Shown here one piece after another: positions 57,156 to 64,000 of a stretch of DNA of 64,000 nucleotides. Under the pieces are notes generated by a model. It was not told the DNA's origin. It searched no databases and saw nothing but the letters and a program-made list of their open reading frames with translations. Positions within the stretch are counted from its first letter, which is position 1. Each line of letters begins with the position of its first letter. Where the stretch lies: the NCBI GenBank assembly GCA_002633025.1, contig NMRB01000862.1, forward strand, positions 15,670 through 79,669, in the 5' to 3' direction. The position numbers and the translations under genes were made by a program. Source of the DNA: Notospermus geniculatus (taxonomy: Eukaryota > Nemertea > Pilidiophora > Heteronemertea > Lineidae).

Positions 57156-57242
57156 ACAGAGCAAACATGGTAGACTTCGACCTCGGAGGGTTTGGTTTCG
57201 CCGAGTATGATCTTACGGTATTCCTACTGATGATAAATGAAG
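57156..57242 (+). CDS. ETNK: Ethanolamine kinase-like, exon 5 (metal-binding motif)
   Basis: Acceptor ACATTTTCGTTTCAG, donor GTACAT, 87 bp. Its first two bases complete the Gly/Asp codon from exon 4. It encodes MVDFDLGGFGFAEYDL, equivalent to the family's FIDYEYSGYNYLAYDI motif; the Mg-binding Asp is kept and the following Glu is Asp. Intron 4 before it is 11.9 kb, filled with mobile elements. Confidence 0.88.
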
Positions 57243-57410
57243 GTACATTTTTTTGTAATATTTTTATACTGTAAATTAAAAGCATTTGACTCCATCGATG
57301 GCTTATTTCCGTAGAGTGCTGTTCTATTATTCTGTAAAGGCTTTGCAGCGGAATTTCTGGGAGCAGCAGAAAAACACGACATATTGGAGACTCCTCTTTA
57401 ATATTTTCAG

Positions 57411-57571
57411 GTGTTGTCCGGTCTTCGCCAGCGAGCGCCCGCAGGCAACCTCAGTACTGGAAAGACAGCCTGAGAGAGTACCTGTGTACGAGGTCGGAAC
57501 TGGATGGAACAGGTCCGGTGACGGACGAAGACGTCGAGAGATTGTATGCTATCGTCTTGAAGCTAACTCTG
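57411..57571 (+). CDS. ETNK: Ethanolamine kinase-like, exon 6
   Basis: Acceptor TTTAATATTTTCAG, donor GTGAGA, 161 bp. It encodes QPQYWKDSLREYL, then GTGPVTDEDVERLYAIVLKL, matching the YPxxxLQxxWLRxYLxxY and VTxxEVExLxxxVxxF helices of the C-lobe. Leaves in phase 0. Confidence 0.88.
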
Positions 57572-57689
57572 GTGAGAAAAATGCGCGGGAATACAGAATT
57601 TATGTCCTCGCTTGATACTCGTTATACAAAATGTATATTGCAATGGTGTAGCCGCGACAATTGGTCTTCATATCATCGATCGGGCGTGC

Positions 57690-57790
57690 TTTTTAGCTCA
57701 CCCTTGAGCTTTTGTCGTGGTGCAGCGTCCGTCGTTGTCGTCTATCCGTTAGCAGGGCACGGTTCGTAATCACTGGAGCAATTAGTTTTT
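57690..57790 (+). repeat. Family D end fragment
   Basis: AGCTCACCCTTGAGCTTTTG, CGTCCGTCGTTGTCG and TTAGCAGGGCACGGTTCGTA match the start of 38336-38890, then stop. Confidence 0.75.
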
Positions 57791-58338
57791 TTTCACTAGA
57801 GTGCTCTGCCTGTGCTCATGCCCTCTAGGCCAGCCCCTTTTACGGGAAGGCGAACGATTGGCTGCCTGGTATTAGTGGGCAGGCGACACCATTCAGTCAC
57901 TGTGCACAGAACGATTAGCTGCCCGATTAACAGGCTTATAACCTCATTCCAAAATATGCGGGCGGGACATAATTGCTTTGTGTTGAGCTCGGTCCGACAG
58001 CGACCACCTGCTGGGCTGATTGCAATAGGAGCTGGCAGCGAATTGACCGATAGGTGGTCGCTACATCTATAGCGGACCCAGTCACTATCGATTGTGCAGC
58101 AATCACGTAGATGTCTTGTACATTGGCCCGCTAGAACTTGGCTGCCATTTTTGTCGGCAATATGCGCGGCTGACTGCTCCTATTCCGAAGGCCGATGCCG
58201 CCGGGCGGGAATGATCTCGCCATTGACGGGGCAGCCGTGCGCAAAGCAGCATCATAAAAGTTTCAGACGTTGTGGCCAAACCCTCGGTTGGTAGACCTAG
58301 GGTCTGACCGCACTACCGCACTACCGCACAAGGATGAA
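57791..58338. other. No gene seen
   Basis: GCGACCACCT/AGGTGGTCGC is a small inverted pair (58003, 58051). ACCGCACT repeats near 58310. Confidence 0.4.
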
Positions 58339-58339
58339 T

Positions 58340-58545
58340 TATTGAGCGCATATCCTTTTGTCACCGAAGCAAGTAAAGAGCATACGAATTCAATAGTGGC
58401 GCATTAGCCTTTTGTCAAAACGCGCATTTGGGCATTGTGAGCAAATAATTAAGGCACAAGAAGCGCATTCCCAAGCAAGTAAAGAGCATAGAGTTGAATG
58501 GTGGCGCATAAGCCTTTTGTCAAAACGTGATTAGGGCATTGTCAT
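58340..58545. repeat. Direct duplication, period about 106 bp
   Basis: AGCAAGTAAAGAGCATA ... GCCTTTTGTCAAAACG ... GGGCATTGT occurs at 58368 and 58474, with a partial third unit upstream. Confidence 0.75.
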
Positions 58546-58643
58546 TAGCATAGGCGCATAGCTCGAGCACTTCTGAATGCAACTGAGTTTATTACCGTAT
58601 ACATCATCCATTCCCTCCAGCCGACGAAAGCTGTATTCCAGTA

Positions 58644-59373
58644 GGGACACCCTAATTTGTGAGCCGAGAGCCAAAGAGCCAAGAGCCAAGTGCCAAGAGC
58701 CAAGAGCCAAAGAGCCAAGTGCCAAGAGCCAAGAGCCAAAGAGCCAAGAGCCAAGTGCCAAGAGCCAAGAGCCAGAATTTAAAAAAAATTAAAATTTAAA
58801 AAAAATAAGGTTGGGTAAAGACTTTTGTAGCTTCTGGGCGTATTTACCGGTATATAGCTTCTTGGGCAAAAGCCTTTCTGGCAGGGGGAGGCAGAATAGC
58901 CTAACCTTTTTGCCATTCCCCAAAATGCGTTAAAATAATAGGCGTACGTTTNNNNNNNNNNNNNNNNNNNNNNNNNNNNNNNNNNNNNNNNNNNNNNNNN
59001 NNNNNNNNNNNNNNNNNNNNGGGGTAGGAAGCAGCTGCCTCTCCTCCAGAGCCAACTGGGCCTAAAAACCGTACGCCCATTATTTTAATGCATTTTGAGG
59101 AATGGCAAAAAGGTTAGGCTATTCTGCCTCCTCCTGCCAGAAAGGCTTTTGCCCAAGAAGCTATATACCGGTAAATACGCCCAGAAGCTAAAAAAAGTCT
59201 TTACCCAACCTTATTTTTTTTAAATTTTAATTTTTTTAAATTTTGGCTCTTGGCTCTTGGCACTTGGCTCTTGGCTCTTGGCACTTGGCTCTTGGCTCTT
59301 TGGCTCTTGGCTCTTGGCACTTGGCTCTTGGCTCTTTGGCTATTGGCTCTTGGCTCTCAGATTAGGGTGTCCC
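58644..59373. mobile_element. Foldback with GAGCCAA repeat arms, 9-bp duplication, assembly gap
   Basis: GGGACACCCTAATTTGTGAG and inverse at the ends. Arms contain a GAGCCAAGAGCCAAGTGCCA tandem, then unique sequence (TACCGGTATATAGCTTCTTG), mirrored on the right. Flanks are ATTCCAGTA (58635-58643) and ATTT CAGTA (59374-59382), one mismatch. A run of 69 N (58952-59020) lies at the centre, so the true length is unknown. Confidence 0.9.
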
Positions 59374-59382
59374 ATTTCAGTA

Positions 59383-60122
59383 CTCCTGATCGTAAACACA
59401 ACCACGACAATTGCGCCAGGCGTGACAGGAGATCAGCGCGCCTCTATGCAGACACCCACGTGGCCTCTCTTGACGTGTTACCCACCGCCACCTGTCAATC
59501 ATAGTGCTTATTATAATATGAATGGACTAGCAATGTTACCCGTCCTACGGTCTTGTTGTCGGGAGGGTGTTTTTATTGGGGCACATCAGAATTTTATGGA
59601 CTGAATAGTGAGTTATGTTATGCAAAGGTCCTGAATGATGAAGCCCTTTCCAACACTATCCAGTAATTTCATTGCCACTTTGTCTCCAGTCGCCTTCTCT
59701 TCCACTCTCGAACTGCCCTTTACATTTTTTTTCATGCCTTCAATCATTCAGAATCCTTCTGTTCGTGTTCTGTTCTCGCCAACATATAGAAACCCCACCC
59801 TGTCTGCAAATTGTTTGACTGTTTCCCTATGTATCATAACAGAATGAGCCCGAGGTACTTTGATAAAAGCGCCCTCCACCTTCTCAGACACACAACATTC
59901 CTGACCTCTGCTCCATTGATTCCATCCAACCCACATTATGCCCTTGATTCGATCAGTTCCTAACAATTATCCTTCCTGTCTTTCCCCAAGCCTTTCAAAA
60001 TTCTCCATTGCTTCCCTCCCTTTTTCTACTGATATGTTCAACAGCAAGTAATCAAACTTGCCATGCCAGCTGATAAGAGGATTCTGCATCTTTAGGCCAT
60101 TCCGATGTGTTTGTATTAACAG
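59383..60122. other. ETNK intron 6, right part; no clear feature
   Basis: The minus frame 59748-59966 (QFADRVGFLYVGENRTRTEG) and the following frame are open but not recognised; they may be another element remnant. Confidence 0.35.
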
Positions 60123-60221
60123 GAATGGGGTCTATGGCAAGCCGTTTGTACACTTATTAGAAAAACCCGGTATTTCCAAGAGAAACTTGGTATTTCGATC
60201 GAAAAACCATGTATCCTGTAA
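60123..60221 (+). CDS. ETNK: Ethanolamine kinase-like, candidate last exon
   Basis: Acceptor GTGTTTGTATTAACAG, then 32 codons to TAA in phase 0, beginning EWGLWQAVCTLI. The WGLW matches the family's HFFWGLWALIQA helix, and total length would become 355 residues, close to known ETNK. Against it, the residues after this do not resemble the family, about four residues are missing before WGLW, and the DNA from TATGGCAAGCCGTTTGT onward resembles the end of the giant foldback at 41054. The true last exon may lie beyond the window. Confidence 0.35.
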   Translation, partial: EWGLWQAVCTLIRKTRYFQEKLGISIEKPCIL

Positions 60222-60980
60222 CCATCATCCTGTATCGCTGAGGATATGTTACGCCTACATAGCAGCCAAGCAGATGAAATTGGAAATATGTGTGTCAGTA
60301 GTCGTCCAATAAAAGTAGGGTTGAACCTAGACAAAATCGCAATAGAAGGTTTCTTTGCTTTAAACTGTTTATTGGGTGGTACTAATCACCACATAAAAAG
60401 TCCCCACTTTTCCGAGCCCGGGAAAGTGGTTAATTTGCATTATTTCAATATGGCCGCCACCCAAAATTTCAATGTACAGGAAAATTCTTAACGGCTGATT
60501 TTAGACCCTATAAATGTATTATAAGAAGATAGGAATATGGGGTCAAAGTACAAAATAAGCCCATTGCCGGTTGGATATGACGTCAGTATGACGTAGTATG
60601 ACGTCATTTTAAAGTCACCGCCCATTCTTCTTGCAAAACTCAGAAAAATCAAGATAGTCTTGTATTGGGTGGGCGAAATGTTATAAAGCACATGTGGAAT
60701 ACCACAGGAGAGTAGCAGCACTTCAATATACAATTGGCATGACGTAGGAATGACGTTCAACATCGCCAATCTAACCTTTAATGCATATTCTTAGTGACAT
60801 GTTGCTATAAAAACTTCTAATGCATAATGCATAATCTAACTTCAAATTTTGAATTTGAGCAAAACAAATTATGAATGACGTAACATTGCAGAGAGAACAT
60901 CATTTGATTCAGTGGTGAAGCTCTTGGATTGTCTTACCTCCTGCGACGTATCACTACGTCACAAGTTATTCCTCGAAATT
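60222..60980. other. No gene seen; two TGACGTCA words
   Basis: TGACGTCA at 60578-60585 and 60599-60606, with an intervening TGACGTAG. They are CRE-like octamers, but with no nearby gene start they are probably incidental. Confidence 0.3.
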
Positions 60981-61225
60981 GGTAGAGTCTGATATTGCTC
61001 AAAATAAGAAATGTCAAACATAGGCTGACCTTGCTAAATAATAGTACAAGAGCCTGCAAACATCACCGAGAAGAGCATGTTGATGGATCAACCCAAAATT
61101 TCATCGTCAATAACAGAGAAATCTGATGTTTCTAACTCCTCAGTGGAGGAATTCTTACACAGTCCCCGCCATTCACCGCAGGCACTTTGACATTCCAGTC
61201 CGTGTTTCCTACAACTAGACCTTTT

Positions 61226-61949
61226 GGGCCCGTATGCACCAACCTAAGATTAGCCCCAATTCTGCTTAAGCTAGGTAGAACTTAAGCTCGAGCTTAAATT
61301 TTGATCCTATTGCACCAATCATAGCTGCTGCAGAAGTCGGGCATAAGCTCTTGAAAAGTTTAAGCCACCCAAGGGGTTGGTTTAAGTTGTGGATTAAGGC
61401 AGTTCCACTCATCTGACAGTGAACTTCCGGGGTGCAAACATGGAGTTTCTTGACTAGATCGAAGAGTGTGAGGAAATGGACATGGTGGATTGCACAGAAC
61501 GGGTTGTTGCGGAGGAAACGGTACAGGTTTACCAAGGACAATGCTCTGTGGATTCTGGTCTAAACTGAACATGAGATTGCCCCATCATCTGTTCGCGACA
61601 ATCCAGTCTCAGCAATCAGCAGATTGTTGCAGGCTTCACGTGCCATTGCAAGACACCGACAACCTGAAATTAGACCCAAGTTTAAAACCACGAGCTTAAA
61701 TTGGATCACAAGTGTCCTAGGTCATGATGTGTGCATCGCAGACAAAGGCCTGCACCATAAAATCATGCAATCAGCACTGGAAAGCCTCAGGCTTCAGGCT
61801 TAAGTTACAGCTCAGCTAAATCTAAAGCTAAACCGTGGCTCAAAAATGTATTGCGGATCAAGTTGGGATTTGCCGAATAAGAGCTTAAGTTATGGATCAT
61901 CCAAGCTGTAGCTTAAACCCAACTTCGGATCAGTTCGTGCATACGGGCC
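61226..61949 (+). mobile_element. Harbinger-like element with decayed transposase start
   Basis: GGCCCGTATGCAC is inverted at 61937-61949. The interior has many TTAAGCT words and, from about 61440, a broken coding region. One frame reads LLRRKRYRFTKDNALWIL and then, after a stop, APSSVRDNPVSAISRLLQA. This fits the N-terminal segment of PIF/Harbinger transposases (arg-rich, RFxxxxxxxLxxxL, then the PxxxxVLxALRF stretch). Confidence 0.6.
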
Positions 61950-62447
61950 TCGGTGTAAAAATCCCCCTTCACACTGACATCTGACCATTTTCAAGAATGC
62001 CTGTGATGCAGGTGTAGGGTCCATCGTTCTTGGCTGTAGCTCACTCCCCCCCCCGTAGCACCCAACCCCCATTCTCAGGATTAAGATCCCTGTCCTTCCC
62101 CATCCAAGTTTGTGTCTGCATATATAAACAATACGCATGATATTTTGCGGCATCCTTTGTAGGAGGCGGGCTCTGAACTTCCACACTAGTGTGCCGTTTG
62201 GCCACTTTGGCATATAAACGCAGTTGTGAAAAAAACTTAGCGAGCAGGTCTGTGGTGTCCTTCCATTTGTTCATACGATATGTGGATGCGACACCACATC
62301 ATGCCTTTAGGCTTCCGTTACACAGAATTCACCACCGTGAAGCCATTTTGCTAACCGGCGTTTTCGTATACCGTATACTTCTATGTAACAGAAGCCTTAT
62401 GGCATTGGAAAGAGAGCCACTTTAAAGAGAATTGATACCGGTAGCGG
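61950..62447. other. No gene seen
   Basis: A C-run near 62047 and overlapping frames on the minus strand (61890-62274) without domains. Confidence 0.4.
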
Positions 62448-62596
62448 ATCAGGGTTTCTGCCAGAAATATTTTTGAGGGTATGCAGTTCTTCAAAATCAG
62501 CAAAAAACCCCATGAAATTAAAGAAAATGGCCCTTTTCTGTTCCTTTGAGGGTACTCACAGCGTACCCTGCGTACCCTCTGGCGGAAACACTGCGG
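62448..62596. repeat. Inverted-repeat element with GGGTTTCTGCCAGA ends
   Basis: TCAGGGTTTCTGCCAGA pairs imperfectly with TCTGGCGGAAACACTGCGGA; inner GAGGGTA and TACCCTC also pair. Confidence 0.65.
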
Positions 62597-62599
62597 ATT

Positions 62600-63248
62600 T
62601 TATTTACATTTGGTTGGTGTTTGCAAACACAAAATTTCAGCCAATCAGAATGCGCGAACATTTCTTTGTTAATATTTTGGAGACGTTTGTTTACATTTTT
62701 TGTTGACATTCTGGAGAAGTTTGTTTACATTTTTCCCGCCACAGCGAAAATTCGTCCCCTTTCAAATTCTATTTCTAAATCAATTTTTTTCGATATCAAT
62801 TCACTTTAAAGAAACTTTTCAAGGATGAGGTTTTCATAGAGCAGGCCGAATTCTTCTGTTTGCCTAATAGAACGGCTGAGGGAATGGATTGCTGGAGAAA
62901 AGGCCGCGCTTATTTCTCTGTAGAGTGGCAAAGCTAATGACACACTGGACAACCTAAGAAAAACGATGCTCTCCTCGGTGATGTTTGCAGGCTCTTGTAC
63001 TGTCATTTAGCAAGGTCTGCCTATATTTGACATTTCTTATTTTAGGCAATAGCAATACCAATACGTAGATATGTACATTATGTAGCGATACACTGACAGA
63101 TTTGCTGGGGACTTGCTCTGTGGATGTTGTGAAATGCGATTTTTGTAAGATTATTCTGATTTGTGACGTCATTTCTATTACCATAAAAATATGTTGAGTA
63201 GCTGGGATGTATTCATAAACATTTATTCAGCAGCCACTATCATGTCAT
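62600..63248. other. No gene seen; short tandem
   Basis: GTTTGTTTACATTTTT recurs 32 bp apart (62687, 62719). The remainder includes the right arm of 60995-63050. Confidence 0.4.
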
Positions 63249-63322
63249 GGCCGGCTGGCGCATCGGTAGAGCGACGGGCTATGAATCCGGGGCGCCGAGT
63301 TCGAGCCTTGCGATGGGTGATT
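63249..63322 (+). repeat. tRNA-derived SINE head
   Basis: TGGCGCATCGGTAGAGCG fits a pol III A box and GAGTTCGAGCCTT a B box, at tRNA-like spacing. The acceptor stem does not close. It is followed by a duplicated TCTGTTTCTCTGTTTATTTT tail, as in many SINEs. Confidence 0.6.
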
Positions 63323-63477
63323 TTTTTCACGCGTCTGTTTCTCTGTTTATTTTTTTTTGCTGAATCTGTTTCTCTGTTTATTTTTTTACTTTTAGTCGCA
63401 GGACGAAAATCTCCCCAGCCCTTCCATTTCCCTACAAATCTGCATTTTCTAAAAAATACTTATAACCACAGATCCCT

Positions 63478-63541
63478 GTCAGCTGTCCTGCATTCAGAGA
63501 GACTTTTCACTAAAGTCTCTCTGAATGCAGGGGCAGCTGAC
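63478..63541. repeat. Hairpin with 29-bp stem
   Basis: Arm 63478-63506 pairs with 63512-63541 (CTCTCTGAATGCAGGGGCAG) with one or two mismatches and a 5-base loop. It could be a short MITE or a small-RNA precursor. Confidence 0.75.
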
Positions 63542-63589
63542 GACCGTCGACATTCCCCTCCCAGCCACCAAAAATATCAACATCCCAAC

Positions 63590-64000
63590 TAACGTTCAAG
63601 ACTACTGGTTATCCTTCTACCATAGAGGAGATGGGAAGGTGTCAGTGGAAGGTGATCATCCAAGTCAGAAGACAGAAATGTGATGGGCGGTTATTCAGAA
63701 TACATTCGATTTCTGTGGCTATGGTGTGCAGTTCTTCGAGAGTGACAAAAGCTCTGCCAAGGACCTTCTTCAAGCTGGTTTTAGTGTGGCCAATCAAACG
63801 CTCCCAAAAGCCTCCATACCATGGAGCTCTTTTAGGAATGAAAGTCCATGTGACTCGCTTGTTTGCTAAGAATGTTTTCACAGCTTCAGAACTGAACAGA
63901 GCTTTTAACTCATCTGCTGCGGCCAGGTAAGTAGATGCATTATCCGATAACATCTCTCTTGGCAAGGATCTTCTGGCAGTAAAACGCCGGAAGGCTCTGA
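63590..64000 (-). pseudogene. BEL/Pao retrotransposon integrase, partial
   Basis: A minus frame open to the window edge, running from the right. It contains SDNASTYLAAADELKALF (with the integrase catalytic Asp) and APWYGGFWERLIGHTKTSLK (the catalytic Glu region), then ECILNNRP, typical of the Pao group. After this point the frame is broken by a one-base shift near 63672; the next frame continues with SSDLDDHLPLTPSHLLYGRR until a stop near 63590. The frameshift shows this copy is inactive at its 3' end. The gag, protease and reverse transcriptase parts, if present, are outside the window. Confidence 0.85.

Larger units (their letters stand above)
60995..63050. repeat. Inverted arms enclosing the Harbinger-like element
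   Basis: Left arm 60995-61075 (GCCTGCAAACATCACCGAGA) and right arm 62970-63050 (inverse) are complements of about 80 bp with mismatches. This could be an older foldback with later insertions. Confidence 0.65.

Noticed and set aside
60578-60606. Pair of CRE octamers as a promoter
   Set aside because: No gene start, TATA or CpG-rich context nearby.

Overview
This is a eukaryotic nuclear window, about 38-40% GC by eye, with spliced genes, very long introns and dense repeats. TACATGTA and AGGCCTA palindromes recur throughout, along with TGACCT-rich repeats and copies of a repeat with GTCCGTCGTC-type ends. In my experience these point to a marine invertebrate (echinoderm, hemichordate or lancelet, or a lophotrochozoan). 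The sequence alone does not settle which.

Genes. The clearest gene is a plus-strand ethanolamine kinase-like gene (ETNK family). Six exons are recognised at 37545-37691, 40648-40913, 44638-44802, 45098-45240, 57156-57242 and 57411-57571. Each has GT/AG borders, the reading phases join without a stop (323 codons), and a candidate last exon lies at 60123-60221. Two minus-strand genes at the left (2783-3787 and 5412-6432) look like tandem paralogues of an unrecognised family; the second carries a frameshift in a nine-base homopolymer. Remnants of transposon proteins are present: a Tc1/mariner transposase at 48660-49545, Harbinger-like pieces at 6664-6933 and 61440-61700, and a BEL/Pao integrase running off the right edge at 63590-64000.

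Repeats. Most of the window is inverted-repeat (foldback) and MITE-type DNA. Five foldback elements (4891-5205, 7157-8096, 30113-30821, 46548-47446, 58644-59373) are flanked by 9-bp direct repeats, two exact and three with one mismatch, and all start with G and end with C, which fits Mutator-like transposition. Other elements have TA target duplications (Tc1/mariner type: 21155-21939, 29130-30101, 41495-42052, 42402-42948, 48283-49698, 50191-50401) or TTAA (20099-20429, 51231-51944, 52684-53471, 53476-53728).

Layout. 0-6.5 kb holds the paralogue pair, MITEs and a foldback. 6.5-20 kb holds foldbacks, tandem arrays and several interspersed families. 20-37 kb is mostly non-coding, with TA and 9-bp elements. 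37.5-60 kb is the ETNK gene, its introns expanded by nested elements: intron 2 is nearly all one 3.4-kb foldback, and intron 4 is 11.9 kb of nested insertions plus arrays. 60-64 kb has a Harbinger element, a tRNA-like SINE head and the BEL/Pao fragment. In several places the second arm or copy of a repeat preserves the empty insertion site, so target duplications can be read directly within the window.
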